A DNA stretch of 56,322 nt, from NCBI RefSeq assembly GCF_022340925.1, contig NZ_JAJDNA010000097.1:1-56322 (forward strand), written 5' to 3'. The translations under genes were made by a program, and so were the position numbers. This stretch comes from Thiocapsa sp. (GTDB lineage: Bacteria; Pseudomonadota; Gammaproteobacteria; Chromatiales; Chromatiaceae). The notes under the pieces were generated by a model. It saw nothing but the letters and a program-made list of their open reading frames with translations. It made no database searches and had not been told where the DNA came from. This document shows, piece by piece, positions 33,576 through 47,000 of this stretch. Numbering within the stretch: the stretch's first letter is position 1; every line of letters starts with the position of its first letter.

Positions 33576-34676
33576 TCACAACACGGCGAGCGGATAGGAT
33601 CCGAGGACCTTGAACAGCAGGGATGATCTCTCCAGGCTTTCCAGAGCGAGGGCGACCTTCGGATCCGACCGATGCCCCATGATGTCGATGAAAAAGACGT
33701 AGTCCCAGATCCCCCGGCGCGAGGGTCGCGACTCGATGCGGGTCATGCTGATGTCGTGCGCCGCCAAGGGCGTGAGCAGGGCATGCAGGCCTCCTGCCTG
33801 GTTCCGGCAGGACAGGAGCAGGCTGGTCTTGTCCTGACCGCTGGGCGGGGAGTCCTGCTGGCCGATCACGAGGAAACGGGTGGTGTTGCCGGGCTCGTCC
33901 TCGATCCGCTCGGCGAGGACGTCAAGACGGTAGATCTCGGCCGCCTGCAGGCCCGCAACGGCCGCCGCACCCTCCTCGTTTGCCGCGGTTCGCGCCGCCT
34001 CGGCATTGCTCCCGACCGCGATCCGCTCGGCAGCCGGAAGATGGCGGTCGAGCCAACCTCGGCACTGCGCCAACGACTGCTGATGTGAGTAGAGGCTGCG
34101 GATGGCGTCGAGCTCATGGGTTCGACTCATCAGGTGATGGTGGATCCGCAGACTGACCTCGCCTGCGATCCGGAGCGGCGAGGCGATGAACATGTCCAGC
34201 GTATGGCTGACGACGCCTTCGGTCGAGTTCTCGACCGGGACCACGCCGAAATCGCAGGAGCCGGCCTCGACCTCGCGGAAGATCTCGCCGATGGTCGCCA
34301 TGGCGAAGGTCTTAACCGAATGGCCGAAGTGCTTGATGGCGGCGGACTGGGTGAAGGTGCCTTCCGGACCCAGAAAGGCGACGTTCAGTGGGCGCTCGAG
34401 CGCCAGGCAGGCCGACATGATCTCGCGGAAGAGGCGGGCGACCTCCTCGCCGTCGAGCGGTCCCGGATTGGCCTGCTTGATGCGCCGCAGCACGGCGACC
34501 TCGCGCTCGGGCCGATAGAACTGGGCCTCACTCCCGTCCGCAGCGGTCTTGATGTGGGCGACCTGTTGGGCGCAGCGCGCGCGCTCGCTGATCAGGCGGA
34601 GGAGCTCCAGATCGATCTCGTCGATCCGGCTCCGGACGCCCTCCAGGACATCGCCCTGTGCGCGCTCTTGAGTCAT
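33576..34676 (-). CDS. pheA: Bifunctional chorismate mutase/prephenate dehydratase
   Basis: The P-protein converts chorismate to prephenate and then phenylpyruvate. In the 366-residue product residues 1-90 are an AroQ-type chorismate mutase (RIDEIDLELLRLISERA). The dehydratase domain begins at VAFLGPEGTFT and holds GNTTRFLVIG with the catalytic threonine. A C-terminal ACT domain has the phenylalanine-binding IESRPSRRGIWDYVFFID. The ATG at 34676 lies inside the serA stop (TGATG), so the two are coupled. Confidence 0.97.
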   Translation of the reverse strand: MTQERAQGDVLEGVRSRIDEIDLELLRLISERARCAQQVAHIKTAADGSEAQFYRPEREVAVLRRIKQANPGPLDGEEVARLFREIMSACLALERPLNVAFLGPEGTFTQSAAIKHFGHSVKTFAMATIGEIFREVEAGSCDFGVVPVENSTEGVVSHTLDMFIASPLRIAGEVSLRIHHHLMSRTHELDAIRSLYSHQQSLAQCRGWLDRHLPAAERIAVGSNAEAARTAANEEGAAAVAGLQAAEIYRLDVLAERIEDEPGNTTRFLVIGQQDSPPSGQDKTSLLLSCRNQAGGLHALLTPLAAHDISMTRIESRPSRRGIWDYVFFIDIMGHRSDPKVALALESLERSSLLFKVLGSYPLAVL

Positions 34677-35863
34677 CAATCAAACCGTTCTCGACTCCCG
34701 AGACAGCGCACCGAGAGGACACCATCGATCGCCCGAAGCCGCGCCACCGTCTCATCGGGACAGCGATGATCGACGTCGATCAGGGTCACCGCCACGTCAC
34801 CGCGCGAACGATTGAGCATGTCGAGGATATTCAGCCCGGCGGCGGCCAGGTCGGTGGAAATCTGCCCGACCATGTTCGGCACATTGCTGTTCACGATCGC
34901 CATGCGATAACCGTCGTTCCGCGGGAGGTTGATCTCGGGGAAATTGACGGAATTGGTCACGTTGCCGTTCTCGAGATAGTCAAGGACCTGCTCCGCGACC
35001 ATGATGGCACAATTGTTCTCAGCCTCACTGGTGGAGGCGCCCAGGTGCGGCAGGGTGATGACCCGCGGATGGTTCTTCAGGAGATTGCTCGGGAAATCAC
35101 AGCAATAGGCGTAGAGGTGGCCTTGGTCCAGCGCGGTGATGACGGCATCGTCATCGATGATTCCGTCGCGCGAGAAGTTCAGCAAGACTGCGCCCTTGCG
35201 CAGGGTGCGCAGCCGCTCGGCGTTGATCATCCGCCGCGTATCGTCCGTGAGCGGCACGTGGAAGGAGACAAAGTCAGAACGCGAGAGCAGGTCGTCGATG
35301 CTGATCGCCGCCTGCACGTCGCTCTCCAGCTGCCAGGCCCGCTGCACCGTGATGGTCGGGTCGTAACCGACCACCCGCATCCCGAGCGAGCGGGCGGCAT
35401 TGGCGACTCTGACGCCGATTGCACCGAGACCGATGACCCCGAGTGTGCGGCCGGGCAGCTCGAACCCGACGAACTGCTTCTTGCCCGCCTCGACGGCTCG
35501 ATGGATCGCCGCGTCGTCCCCTTCGAGGCCCCGCGCAAAGAGCCAGGCCTGCCCGATGTTGCGCGCCGCCATCAACATGCCGGCGATCACCAGCTCCTTG
35601 ACGGCATTGGCATTGGCGCCCGGCGCGTTGAAGACCACCACACCACGCCCGGTCATCGCCTCGACCGGGACATTATTGGTGCCGGCTCCGGCGCGCCCGA
35701 TGGCCTGGACACTCGGCGGGATGTCCACTGCCTGCATCTTGGCCGACCGTACCAGGATCGCGTCGGGATGGGCGATCTCGGAGGCGACCTCGTAGCGATC
35801 CCGCGGCAGCCGATCGAGTCCCGCAACGGCGATGTTGTTGAGCGTCTGAATCTTGAACTTCAT
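34676..35863 (-). CDS. serA: D-3-phosphoglycerate dehydrogenase
   Basis: SerA starts serine synthesis by oxidising 3-phosphoglycerate. The 395-residue product has the NAD motif TLGVIGLGAIGVRVA, the catalytic arginine in LNFSRDGIID, the catalytic histidine in LPHLGASTSEAE, and a C-terminal ACT domain (about 320-395). It lacks the long intervening domain. Its insertion between serC and pheA joins both early serine genes to the aromatic cluster. Confidence 0.96.
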   Translation of the reverse strand: MKFKIQTLNNIAVAGLDRLPRDRYEVASEIAHPDAILVRSAKMQAVDIPPSVQAIGRAGAGTNNVPVEAMTGRGVVVFNAPGANANAVKELVIAGMLMAARNIGQAWLFARGLEGDDAAIHRAVEAGKKQFVGFELPGRTLGVIGLGAIGVRVANAARSLGMRVVGYDPTITVQRAWQLESDVQAAISIDDLLSRSDFVSFHVPLTDDTRRMINAERLRTLRKGAVLLNFSRDGIIDDDAVITALDQGHLYAYCCDFPSNLLKNHPRVITLPHLGASTSEAENNCAIMVAEQVLDYLENGNVTNSVNFPEINLPRNDGYRMAIVNSNVPNMVGQISTDLAAAGLNILDMLNRSRGDVAVTLIDVDHRCPDETVARLRAIDGVLSVRCLGSRERFD

Positions 35864-36053
35864 GCCTGAATCGCGTCCTGAGTGAGAATCGATGTTTAAG
35901 GGGGCCAGCCCCCAGCGAGTAAACGGCCTTAGAGGTGGCGCGATTCAGAATCAAGACCCATTGAAATCCGAGCCGCGTCTGCTCCGATGACCGAGGGGAC
36001 ATGCCGTGCTGAGTCGAAACATCGACCGCGCCGGTCACACCCGAGGCGGTTCG

Positions 36054-37136
36054 TCAGCCGTACTTGCGCTCGAACTCTCGCATGAAACCGACCAGCGCCT
36101 CGACACCCGCCTGCGGCATTGCATTGTAAATGCTGGCCCTCATGCCTCCGACCGAGCGGTGGCCCTTGAGGGTGACCAGATGCTCCGCCTTGGCCTCTTT
36201 CAGAAAGGTCTCGTCCAGCCCCGGATCCGCGAGTGTGAAGGGAACATTCATCCAAGAGCGCGATTCCTGCTCCACCGGGTTCTTGAAAAACCCTGATGCA
36301 TCGATCGCCTGATAGAGCAGCGCCGCCTTGCGCTGGTTGATCCTGGCCATGGCCTCCAGCCCGCCCAGCTCCCGCAACCAGCCGAACACCAGTCCCGCGA
36401 GATACCAGGCAAAGGTCGGCGGGGTGTTGTACATGGAGTCGTTGTCCGCATGGACCTTGTAATCGAGCATCGTCGGTGTCGCAGGCAAGGGCTGTCCGAG
36501 GAGGTCCTCGCGGACAATGACGATGGTCAGCCCGGCGGGGCCGATGTTCTTCTGGGCGCCGGCGTAGATGAGTCCGAAGCGCGACACATCGATCGGGCGC
36601 GACAGGATGGTCGAGGACATGTCGGCCACGAGTGGCTTGCCGGCTGTCTCCGGGACATATGGGAATTCAACCCCTTCGATCGTCTCGTTCGGTGTGTAGT
36701 GCACGTAGGCCGCGTCGGGGCTCAGAGCCAGCTCCGGTTGGCGTGGGGCGCGAGTAAAACGCTCGCCCTCGGTGCTTGCCGCCACACAGACCTCACAGTA
36801 ACGGCGTGCCTCGGCAATCGCCTTCTTGGACCAGGATCCGGTATTGACGTAATCGGCCCTGGTTCCGCCACGCAAGAGATTCATCGGGACGGCAGCGAAC
36901 TGGCTGGAGGCACCTCCCTGCAGGAACAGGACCTTATAGCCCAGTGGAACGGCGAGTAGCTCGCGCAGGTCGGCCTCAGCCTGCGCCGCGATGGACATGA
37001 ACTCCTTGCCGCGATGGCTCATCTCCGCGACGCACATCCCGCTGCCACGCCACTCGAGCATCTCCTCGCGTGCCCTGCTCAGGACTGGTTCAGGCAGCAT
37101 CGCCGGACCGGCGCTGAAGTTGTAAACCCGAGCCAT
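36054..37136 (-). CDS. serC: Phosphoserine aminotransferase
   Basis: SerC forms 3-phosphoserine and also serves pyridoxine synthesis. The 360-residue product starts [19 protein letters not shown]. It has [45 protein letters not shown] and the PLP-lysine segment [12 protein letters not shown]. It lies downstream of gyrA in the classical gyrA-serC-pheA-hisC-tyrA order, and 190 bases separate it from serA. Confidence 0.97.
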   Translation of the reverse strand: MARVYNFSAGPAMLPEPVLSRAREEMLEWRGSGMCVAEMSHRGKEFMSIAAQAEADLRELLAVPLGYKVLFLQGGASSQFAAVPMNLLRGGTRADYVNTGSWSKKAIAEARRYCEVCVAASTEGERFTRAPRQPELALSPDAAYVHYTPNETIEGVEFPYVPETAGKPLVADMSSTILSRPIDVSRFGLIYAGAQKNIGPAGLTIVIVREDLLGQPLPATPTMLDYKVHADNDSMYNTPPTFAWYLAGLVFGWLRELGGLEAMARINQRKAALLYQAIDASGFFKNPVEQESRSWMNVPFTLADPGLDETFLKEAKAEHLVTLKGHRSVGGMRASIYNAMPQAGVEALVGFMREFERKYG

Positions 37137-37364
37137 TCTTCGATCTCCGTTATCAGGTTGTCGTGGGTGAACTGAGTGTCAGCCAGCCGTCGTCAGGGCC
37201 CCGGGATGCTCGATCGGTTGCAGTCGGGCATACGGAATCGGGCGATTGGAGCCTGCAAGACCAGGAAAACGCAAAGACCGACGGCAGTGCGCTGCAGCGA
37301 CTCGCTGATCAAGCTCAAGCCCTCGACATCCTTGAGGTTTCGGGGCTCGGGCCGGTTCTCCGGG

Positions 37365-39998
<2,634 letters not shown>

Positions 39999-40132
39999 AG
40001 GCGTGGTCAACCAAACTGTCAGCGTGCTGCGCGTCTCGCAAAATCACGCCGCGTGGCGCAGGATAGCGAGCCTGCGAAGTTTACCACGCGGGACCCTTTT
40101 GACCCCATGTTTGGTGTATTGTGACGCGGATC

Positions 40133-41527
40133 ATGACCAGATGCTTTTGCGACTTTCGGCTTCCGGATGCACTCATGCGCGGCCTGCGCAGCGCAGGCTT
40201 CGAGACGCCGACCGCAGTGCAGGTCCAGGTGATCCCGGCGGCGCTGGACGGGCTCGATCTGCTGGTGTCGGCTGCAACGGGCTCCGGCAAGACGGCCGCT
40301 TTCCTGCTGCCGATCATGGCGCGATTCCTGGGCGAGCCCCGTCACGCTGGCGGCACGCGTGCCCTCGTGCTGGCCCCCACCCGCGAGCTGGCCCGCCAGA
40401 CCCACGACCACTTCATGCGGCTGGGCAGCTATACGCGTCTGACCGTCGGTGTGATCACCGGGGGTGATTCCAGGGCTCACCAAATCGCGACCCTTCGTCG
40501 GAATCCCGAGGTGCTGATTGCGACGCCCGGCCGTTTGCTGGAGCTTCTGAGCTCGCGGGAAGCCGACCTGAGCGACCTGGAGATCCTCGTCCTTGACGAG
40601 GCGGACCGCATGCTCGACATGGGCTTCGCGGACGATGTCCTGGCGATCATCGACCGGAGCAGCCCCGCCCGTCAGTCGTTGTTGTTCTCTGCGACCCTCC
40701 ATCATCGCGGTCTGAGTCGAATCACCGAGCGGCTGCTCCGCGAGCCGCGCGTGTTGACCCTCACCCCGGTGCGCGAGGAGCATCCGGACATCACCCATCA
40801 GATTTTGTTGAGCGACGGCGCCGAGCACAAACAAAGGCAGCTGCGCTGGCTGCTCGAGAATGAGTCCTACGACAAGGCACTGGTGTTCACCAATTCTCGC
40901 GAGGGGGCGACGGCCCTCGGCAACCATCTGATGGGCCAAGGGCAATGTGTCGCCGTGCTTCACGGTGAGCTGGATCAGCGCGAGCGCAATCGCGTCATCG
41001 AGCTCCTGCGCGCCGGTCGGGTGACGGTATTGATCGCGACCGACCTGGCTGCGCGTGGGCTGGATATCCCGGGCGTCGAGCGGGTGATCAACTTCGACCT
41101 GCCGCGCAGCGGAGACGATTACCTGCACCGGACCGGCCGGACCGGGCGCGCCGGGGAGAAGGGCATCGCCATCTCATTGGTGAGCTCGGCCGAATGGAAT
41201 CGACTGGGGAGCATCGAGCGCTACCTGAACCTCAATCTCGAGCTGCGCAGCATCGAAGGACTGAAAGCAGACTTCAAGGGGCGGCCCCGGCGAGCCGCCG
41301 CGCGGAAGGGGACACAACGGCTGGGGACCAAGGCACGCAATGCGAAGCCGACCACGCCCAGACCAAAGAACCGCCTGCGCGACCGCAAGAATATTGGAAA
41401 GCGCCGCAAGCCCAAGGCGCCGGTCGGCGTCGAGGCCGGTCACGGCCCACTCAGAAAGCGAGATACGGGGCCAGCGAATCCGGAGCACGGCGAGCACGAA
41501 TACCCGCAGGGCGATTCGCCTGCATAG
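40133..41527 (+). CDS. DEAD-box RNA helicase, SrmB/RhlE-like
   Basis: The 464-residue protein has the helicase core motifs in order: Q-motif region FETPTAVQVQVIP, I AATGSGKT, Ia PTRELA, TPGRLLE, II DEAD, III SAT, IV ALVFTNSREG, V ATDLAARGLDIPG and VI HRTGRTGR. A basic, disordered tail from about residue 380 (ending PQGDSPA) probably binds RNA. Such helicases assist ribosome assembly or RNA decay. SrmB is the closest in layout, but the orthologue is not certain. The ATG at 40133 is preferred over a GTG at 40121. Confidence 0.93.
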   Translation: MTRCFCDFRLPDALMRGLRSAGFETPTAVQVQVIPAALDGLDLLVSAATGSGKTAAFLLPIMARFLGEPRHAGGTRALVLAPTRELARQTHDHFMRLGSYTRLTVGVITGGDSRAHQIATLRRNPEVLIATPGRLLELLSSREADLSDLEILVLDEADRMLDMGFADDVLAIIDRSSPARQSLLFSATLHHRGLSRITERLLREPRVLTLTPVREEHPDITHQILLSDGAEHKQRQLRWLLENESYDKALVFTNSREGATALGNHLMGQGQCVAVLHGELDQRERNRVIELLRAGRVTVLIATDLAARGLDIPGVERVINFDLPRSGDDYLHRTGRTGRAGEKGIAISLVSSAEWNRLGSIERYLNLNLELRSIEGLKADFKGRPRRAAARKGTQRLGTKARNAKPTTPRPKNRLRDRKNIGKRRKPKAPVGVEAGHGPLRKRDTGPANPEHGEHEYPQGDSPA

Positions 41528-41689
41528 GCTGATCGGGCCCGTGCGGTCGCTTCCTCCCCCCTGCCGAGCCGCTGGACGCGGCTGGTGTCGGCAAGGCGGC
41601 ATTTTGACATCGAGACGCTGCGGGCAGTCGGGCGCCGCCTCATGAACCGGAGAGGGGTATATCCGGTCATCGGGAAGCCGACAGTCGAT

Positions 41690-42442
41690 CTAATCCACGT
41701 GAACGAAGGGGCCGATCGGATCGCCCGGAGAGAGACCAAGGTAGTGGTCGGCTCGGCCCTGGTTGACGGCAATCTCGACAAGCCCAAGTGCATTCTCGTA
41801 CCAAAACGGCTCACCAGGGGCGATCTCGCAGAAGGTACGCGCATAGGGCACCCGCCGGCTCGCGACGATCAAGGCCTGCCTCGTCGAACGCCCCGCCCCG
41901 TTGAGCCCGGAGATGAGGTTGCCAAAGCCATCGGCATAGAGGATGGAGGATAGCTCCGCCGACCAGTCCGCTCCAACCATGGCACCTGGCTCTATTCTGG
42001 TCAGCCGGAGGTCCTTGCCCCGACAGAGCCGCGCCGCGGCGGGTACGAACCAGTCGCGCCCATGGAAGCTCGCCGACATCGCTACCGGACGCCACCCGAT
42101 ATGCCAGATCGAAGCGCCGGCGTTCCCCCGCGCCAAGGGAGCCAGGAGTCCGTTGTCCGGACCGATGAACCAGGCGTCGCGAATCCGCACCAGCAGACCA
42201 GCCCGCGCGCCGCCCACACCCGGATCGACGACACAGAGATAGAGCGTCCGTCGCGGCATGTCGCGCATCATCGGGGGCAAAAGATAGGCCGCCAGGTCGG
42301 CCCGAAACGGGGGTAGATCATGCGCCAGATCGATGACTGGGACGCCGGGCAACAGCGCGTCCAGACGCGCGCGGATCTGGCCGACATAGATGCCGGCGCC
42401 GAAGTCTGTGGTCAGCGCGATACGCCGTATCCCCGCTTTCAT
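41690..42442 (-). CDS. SAM hydrolase/SAM-dependent halogenase family protein (DUF62)
   Basis: The 250-residue protein belongs to the family that includes fluorinases, chlorinase SalL and SAM hydroxide adenosyltransferases. Seen motifs are ALTTDFGAGIYVGQIRARL with the conserved acidic residue, LYLCVVDPGVGG, GPDNGLLAPLA and SILYADGFGNLISGL. Most family members simply split SAM to adenosine and methionine; halogenation is unlikely but not excluded by sequence. It lies between the helicase and the ribosomal cluster. Confidence 0.88.
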   Translation of the reverse strand: MKAGIRRIALTTDFGAGIYVGQIRARLDALLPGVPVIDLAHDLPPFRADLAAYLLPPMMRDMPRRTLYLCVVDPGVGGARAGLLVRIRDAWFIGPDNGLLAPLARGNAGASIWHIGWRPVAMSASFHGRDWFVPAAARLCRGKDLRLTRIEPGAMVGADWSAELSSILYADGFGNLISGLNGAGRSTRQALIVASRRVPYARTFCEIAPGEPFWYENALGLVEIAVNQGRADHYLGLSPGDPIGPFVHVD

Positions 42443-42469
42443 GGATCGTCCGATCGCGGCCGGCTCAGC

Positions 42470-42495
42470 AAAAAGCCGGGCAAGGGCCCGGCTTT
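42470..42495 (-). terminator. Terminator of the ribosomal alpha operon
   Basis: A ten-base stem (AAAGCCGGGC with GCCCGGCTTT, four-base loop) at 42472-42495 is followed on the minus strand by a T run. It lies 28 bases after rplQ and is the natural end of the S10-spc-alpha transcript. Confidence 0.9.
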
Positions 42496-42522
42496 CGGAT
42501 CAGCGGCGAGACGTTGCCCGAC

Positions 42523-42915
42523 TCAGTCCTCTTCATCATCCACGGCCCCGCCGCCGACCGCCCGATCGACCAGCTCCACATAGGCCATCGGGGCCGCATC
42601 GCTCGTGCGATAGCCGCATTTCAGGATCCGCAAATAGCCACCCGGGCGATCGCGATATCGCGGCCCCAGCTCGACAAAGAGCTTCCCGACAGCCTCTTTG
42701 TCGCGCAGACGCGAGAAAGCCAGACGCCGCGTGTGGACAGAATCGTTCTTTGCCAAGGTGATGAGCGGCTCCGCGACACGCCGCAACTCCTTGGCCTTCG
42801 GCAACGTGGTCTTGATCAACTCGTGCCGGAACAGTGAGCTTGCCATGTTGCGAAACATGGCCTCGCGGTGCGAGCCTGTTCGATTGAGATGCCTTCCGGC
42901 ATTGCGATGACGCAT
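42523..42915 (-). CDS. rplQ: 50S ribosomal protein L17
   Basis: The 130-residue protein lies near the peptide exit tunnel. It begins [20 protein letters not shown] and contains [20 protein letters not shown] and YVELVDR, matching L17 along its length, with an acidic end. It is the last gene of the alpha operon, 35 bases after rpoA, and is followed by a strong terminator. Confidence 0.98.
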   Translation of the reverse strand: MRHRNAGRHLNRTGSHREAMFRNMASSLFRHELIKTTLPKAKELRRVAEPLITLAKNDSVHTRRLAFSRLRDKEAVGKLFVELGPRYRDRPGGYLRILKCGYRTSDAAPMAYVELVDRAVGGGAVDDEED

Positions 42916-42950
42916 GATCCTAATCCCGATTAGTTCTTGAATCGAAGACC

Positions 42951-43961
42951 TTATCGAATACCGAGCTCGGCGATGTTTTCCGGGGGCCAGTTCTCGAGCC
43001 TCATGCCGAGCGACAGTCCGCGGGTCGCCAGCACATCCTTGATCTCGGTCAGTGATTTCTTGCCGAGGTTCGGGGTCTTGAGGAGCTCGACCTCGGTCCG
43101 TTGGATCAGATCACCGATCAGGTAGATGTTTTCCGCTTTCAGACAGTTCGCCGAACGCACCGTCAGCTCCAGATCGTCAACCGGCCGCAGCAGGATGGGG
43201 TCGAAGGGGGATTCGTCTCGGGACTCGAGGACATGCGCATCGGATGGACCAGCCCCCTCCAGGACTACGAAGCTCGACAGCTGATCCCGCAGGATGGTGG
43301 CCGCGCGCTGGATCGCTTCCCGGGGGTCGATCGTGCCGTCGGTCTCGAGGTCGATCACAAGCCGGTCCAGGTCGGTCCGCTGCTCCACGCGCGCGGACTG
43401 CACCTCGATGGCCACCCTGCGGATCGGGCTGTAGGAGGCGTCCAGCGGCAATCGTCCGATTGGACGATCCCCGTTGTCGTCGACCTCGCGTTGCGTGGCC
43501 GGCTCATAGCCGCGCCCGCGACGCACGGTCAGAGTCATGCTCAACTCGCCATCGGTGAGGTTGGCGATGACCAGACCGGGATTCACGATCTCGGCAGTGT
43601 GGTCGATCGCGATATCCGCGGCGGTGACCACGCCGGTGCCGGTCCTGCTCAGGGTGAAGGTCGCCTCGTCCTTGCCCTTCAACGAGATTGCAAGCTGCTT
43701 CAGATTCAGCAGGATCTCGAGCACGTCTTCCTGGACGCCAGGAATGGTGGTGTACTCGTGGAGGACACCTTGGATCTCGACCTCCGTTACCGCCCAACCA
43801 TCCATCGATGAGAGGAGGATGCGGCGCAGCGCATTACCAAGGGTGTGTCCAAAACCGCGCTCGAGCGGCTCCAGCGATACACGGGCCTGGGTCGGACTAC
43901 CGTCGACCGCCTCCACCCTCACGATCCGCGGCTTGAGAAATTCGCCAATAACGTCAGTCAT
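42951..43961 (-). CDS. rpoA: RNA polymerase subunit alpha
   Basis: The alpha dimer nucleates polymerase assembly, and its C-terminal domain contacts UP elements and activators. The 336-residue product has the N-terminal dimer domain ([20 protein letters not shown]), a linker around 235-250, and the C-terminal domain with [18 protein letters not shown] and [11 protein letters not shown]. It is slightly longer than E. coli alpha (329). Confidence 0.99.
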   Translation of the reverse strand: MTDVIGEFLKPRIVRVEAVDGSPTQARVSLEPLERGFGHTLGNALRRILLSSMDGWAVTEVEIQGVLHEYTTIPGVQEDVLEILLNLKQLAISLKGKDEATFTLSRTGTGVVTAADIAIDHTAEIVNPGLVIANLTDGELSMTLTVRRGRGYEPATQREVDDNGDRPIGRLPLDASYSPIRRVAIEVQSARVEQRTDLDRLVIDLETDGTIDPREAIQRAATILRDQLSSFVVLEGAGPSDAHVLESRDESPFDPILLRPVDDLELTVRSANCLKAENIYLIGDLIQRTEVELLKTPNLGKKSLTEIKDVLATRGLSLGMRLENWPPENIAELGIR

Positions 43962-43983
43962 TCAGTGCCCCTCACGCAGCTCC

Positions 43984-44604
43984 TTACTTGGAGTACAGCT
44001 CGACGATCAGCGACTCGTTGATGTCCGCCGGCAGATCCGAACGTTCGGGAACACGCTTGAAGACGCCCTTGAAGCCCTTCGTATCGACCTCGACCCAGTC
44101 CGGGAAACCGTACTGCTCGGCGAGTGCCAGCGCATTCTGGACACGGACCTGCTTCTTTGCAGGCTCGCGGACCTCGACATGGTCCTCGGTGCCGACCTGA
44201 TAGGAGGCGATGTTGACGACACGCCCATTCACCAGGATGCCCTTGTGGCTCACCAGCTGGCGCGCCTCGGCACGTGTCGATCCGAAACCCATGCGATAGA
44301 CCACGTTGTCCAAGCGGCGCTCGAGCAGCTGAAGCAGGTTTTCACCAGTTGCACCCTTCGCCTGAGCGGCCTTCTTGTAATAGTTGCGAAACTGACGCTC
44401 CATCAACCCGTAGATGCGACGAACCTTCTGCTTTTCTCGCAACTGGACGCCGTAATCGGAGAGCCGACGCCGGCGGTCAGTGGTCTGTCCCGGCTGCTTC
44501 TCCAGGTTGCATTTGGTGTCCAAAGCGCGGGCCCGGCTCTTCAGCGAGAGATCGGTCCCCTCGCGCCGCGCGAGCTTGCAGGTTGGGCCTGTGTACCGTG
44601 CCAT
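43984..44604 (-). CDS. rpsD: 30S ribosomal protein S4
   Basis: S4 is a primary 16S rRNA binder and, in E. coli, the translational regulator of the alpha operon. The 206-residue product starts [19 protein letters not shown]. The S4 RNA-binding domain is seen in [28 protein letters not shown] (given here only as its consensus region, about 95-122). It lacks the four-cysteine zinc motif of C+ forms. Confidence 0.99.
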   Translation of the reverse strand: MARYTGPTCKLARREGTDLSLKSRARALDTKCNLEKQPGQTTDRRRRLSDYGVQLREKQKVRRIYGLMERQFRNYYKKAAQAKGATGENLLQLLERRLDNVVYRMGFGSTRAEARQLVSHKGILVNGRVVNIASYQVGTEDHVEVREPAKKQVRVQNALALAEQYGFPDWVEVDTKGFKGVFKRVPERSDLPADINESLIVELYSK

Positions 44605-44619
44605 GTCTCTGTTCCTGTG

Positions 44620-45009
44620 TCAGACGCGCCGCTTCTTGGGCGGACGGCAGCCGTTGTGCGGGATCGGAGTCACGTCGGTGATACTGGTGATCTTGAAACC
44701 CGCGTTGTTGAGCGCTCGCACCGCGGATTCTCGACCCGGCCCGGGGCCCTTGACATTCACGTCCAGGTTGCGCAGTCCGAACTCCTTCACCGCCTGGCCG
44801 GCCCTGTCGGCCGCCACCTGAGCGGCAAACGGCGTGCTCTTGCGCGATCCCCGAAACCCGGATCCGCCCGCGGTCGCCCACGACAGCACGTTGCCTTGGC
44901 GATCGGTGATCGTGATGATGGTGTTGTTGAACGAGGCGTGGACGTGCGCAATCCCGTCCGCCACCTGTTTCTTGACCTTTTTCTTGATCGTACGAGTCGG
45001 TTTAGCCAT
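44620..45009 (-). CDS. rpsK: 30S ribosomal protein S11
   Basis: The 129-residue protein, part of the platform of the small subunit, has [35 protein letters not shown] and the C terminus [14 protein letters not shown], all diagnostic of S11. It lies 15 bases before rpsD. Confidence 0.99.
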   Translation of the reverse strand: MAKPTRTIKKKVKKQVADGIAHVHASFNNTIITITDRQGNVLSWATAGGSGFRGSRKSTPFAAQVAADRAGQAVKEFGLRNLDVNVKGPGPGRESAVRALNNAGFKITSITDVTPIPHNGCRPPKKRRV

Positions 45010-45045
45010 TCGACGTTATCCAGCCCTTGCTGCGCCCAAGCGCCC

Positions 45046-45402
45046 TTATCTCTTGATGGGACGACGCGGGCCCTTGCGGGTCCGCGCGTTTGTGCGGGTT
45101 CGCTGGCCGCGCAGCGGCAGCCCGCGCCGGTGACGGATGCCGCGGTTACAGCCGAGATCCATCAGGCGCTTGATGTTCATCGACACCTCGCGACGCAGAT
45201 CACCCTCAACGGAATACTTGGCGACCTCGCTGCGAAGCTTGTCGACCTCTTCCTCGGTGAGGCTCTGGATCTTCATGTCGCGCGCCACACCGGCGGCGTC
45301 ACAGATCATGCCGGCACGGACGCGTCCGATACCATAGATCGAAGTCAACGCGATGACGGCGTGCTTCTTGTCCGGGATGTTGACGCCGGCGATACGGGCC
45401 AT
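45046..45402 (-). CDS. rpsM: 30S ribosomal protein S13
   Basis: The 118-residue protein begins [20 protein letters not shown]. It carries [20 protein letters not shown] and the basic tail [20 protein letters not shown] that reaches the P-site tRNA. It is the first gene of the alpha operon and has its own promoter. Confidence 0.99.
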   Translation of the reverse strand: MARIAGVNIPDKKHAVIALTSIYGIGRVRAGMICDAAGVARDMKIQSLTEEEVDKLRSEVAKYSVEGDLRREVSMNIKRLMDLGCNRGIRHRRGLPLRGQRTRTNARTRKGPRRPIKR

Positions 45403-45448
45403 AGCTTAGAACCCCTTAGATCAAAATTACCAAGCGGGTAAACCGCGC

Positions 45449-45476
45449 AGTGTAACAAACTGTCTCGCCCAGTCAA
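45449..45476 (-). promoter_or_regulatory. Promoter for the alpha operon (rpsM-rpsK-rpsD-rpoA-rplQ)
   Basis: On the minus strand TTGACT (45476-45471) and TACACT (45454-45449) are separated by 16 bases. The pair lies between rpmJ and rpsM, where the alpha operon promoter of E. coli also lies. The leader of roughly 40 bases is short for an S4-binding pseudoknot. Confidence 0.7.
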
Positions 45477-45487
45477 CCCGGCGGGCG

Positions 45488-45601
45488 TCATCCCTGGCGC
45501 TGCTTGTGGCGCGGGTCCTTGCAGATGACCCGAACGGTTCCATGGCGCCGGATGATCTTGCAGTTCCGACACAGCTTCTTGACCGATGCACGCACTTTCA
45601 T
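45488..45601 (-). CDS. rpmJ: 50S ribosomal protein L36, zinc-binding form
   Basis: The 37-residue product reads [20 protein letters not shown] onward and ends KQRQG, matching L36. Ligands C11, C14, C27 and H32 define the zinc-containing (C+) form. The ATG at 45601 follows GAGA, and the gene lies 28 bases after secY, the standard position. It is easily missed because of its size. Confidence 0.97.
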   Translation of the reverse strand: MKVRASVKKLCRNCKIIRRHGTVRVICKDPRHKQRQG

Positions 45602-45629
45602 TGTTCTCTCCTCAAGACTCGAGCGCCAC

Positions 45630-46982
45630 TCAGCGCAGCAAACCGGCGCCCGGCGACTTCAGGTTTGCCTTCCGCATCAGGCCCTCGTACTGATGAGACA
45701 TCAAATGGGCTTGAATCTGGGCCATGAAGTCCATCACCACGACGACCACGATCAGCAGGGACGTGCCACCGAAATAGAAAGGCACGTTGTAGCCGACGAT
45801 CAGGAATTCAGGCAGCAGACAGACCGCGGTGATGTAGATCGCGCCCGCCGCGGTCAGCCGCGTCATGACAGTGTCGATGTAACGCGCCGTCTGCTCCCCC
45901 GGACGGATGCCGGGGATGAAGGCACCGGAGCGCTTCAGGTTGTCTGCGGTCTCTTTGGCATTGAAGACCAAGGCCGTATAGAAAAAGCAGAAGAAGACGA
46001 TCGCGGCCGCGTACAGGAGCACGTAAATGGGCTCACCGGGCGAGAGCTTCGCGGTGATGTCCGCGAGCCAACGCATATTCTCGCTGCTCCCGAACCATTG
46101 GCCCAACGTTGCGGGGAACAGAATGATGCTCGATGCGAAGATCGGAGGGATGACGCCGGCCATGTTCAGCTTCAGCGGCAGATGGGTGCTCTGCGCCTGC
46201 ATCATCTTCCGGCCCTGCTGACGCCGCGCGTAATTCACCGTGATGCGCCGCTGACCGCGCTCGACGAAGACCACGAACGCCGTGACGGCGAGCGCCATGG
46301 CAAACAAGGCCAGCACAGCAAGCGAATTCATCTCTCCCGTGCGCGCCAGCTCGAGCGTCCCGCCAAGCGCCGCCGGCAAACCGGCGACGATGCCGGAGAA
46401 GATGATCAGTGAGATGCCATTGCCGATCCCTCGCTCGGTGATCTGCTCGCCGAGCCACATGAGAAACATGGTGCCGGTGACCAATGACACGGTCGCCGTG
46501 AAAACGAAGCCGAAACCGGCGTGGCTAACCAAGGCGGATCCGCCGGCCGTCTGCCCTTGCAGCGCGATGGAGATACCGACCGCCTGGAAGGTCGCGAGGA
46601 TCACGGTGCCATAACGGGTGTACTGGGTGATCTTTCGGCGCCCCGACTCGCCTTCCTTCTTCAACTGCTCGAGCTTCGGGATCACCGACGTCATCAGCTG
46701 CATGATGATCGACGCCGAGATGTAGGGCATGATCCCGAGGGCGAACAGACTGGCGCGCTCGAGCGCCCCGCCCGAGAACATGTTGAACATGCCCAGGATC
46801 GAACCCTGGTTTTGCTCGAACAGGATGGCCAGTGCCTGCGGGTTGACGCCGGGGACCGGGATGAAGGTGCCGATGCGATACACGATCAACGCCCCGACGA
46901 CGAAGAGCAACCGCTGTCGTAGCTCGGTCAGGCGCCCCATCCCGCCGAGGGCTTGACCCATCGATCCGACGTTCTTAGCCAT
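45630..46982 (-). CDS. secY: Protein translocase subunit SecY
   Basis: SecY forms the channel of the Sec translocon in the inner membrane. The 450-residue protein has ten hydrophobic segments, starting with [20 protein letters not shown]. The conserved PVPGVN plug-side sequence is near residue 47, and the cytosolic loop is [17 protein letters not shown]. It is in the spc operon between rplO and rpmJ. Confidence 0.99.
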   Translation of the reverse strand: MAKNVGSMGQALGGMGRLTELRQRLLFVVGALIVYRIGTFIPVPGVNPQALAILFEQNQGSILGMFNMFSGGALERASLFALGIMPYISASIIMQLMTSVIPKLEQLKKEGESGRRKITQYTRYGTVILATFQAVGISIALQGQTAGGSALVSHAGFGFVFTATVSLVTGTMFLMWLGEQITERGIGNGISLIIFSGIVAGLPAALGGTLELARTGEMNSLAVLALFAMALAVTAFVVFVERGQRRITVNYARRQQGRKMMQAQSTHLPLKLNMAGVIPPIFASSIILFPATLGQWFGSSENMRWLADITAKLSPGEPIYVLLYAAAIVFFCFFYTALVFNAKETADNLKRSGAFIPGIRPGEQTARYIDTVMTRLTAAGAIYITAVCLLPEFLIVGYNVPFYFGGTSLLIVVVVVMDFMAQIQAHLMSHQYEGLMRKANLKSPGAGLLR

Positions 46983-47000
46983 CCGTTTCGCGCCTTTCTG

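Noticed and set aside
41690..42442. Fluorinase/chlorinase function for the DUF62 protein
   Set aside because: The family is dominated by SAM hydroxide adenosyltransferases, and no halogen-site feature could be confirmed by eye.
43537..45441. 634-codon open frame on the plus strand across rpoA, rpsD, rpsK and rpsM
   Set aside because: It is antisense to four certain genes; long antisense frames are expected at this GC content.
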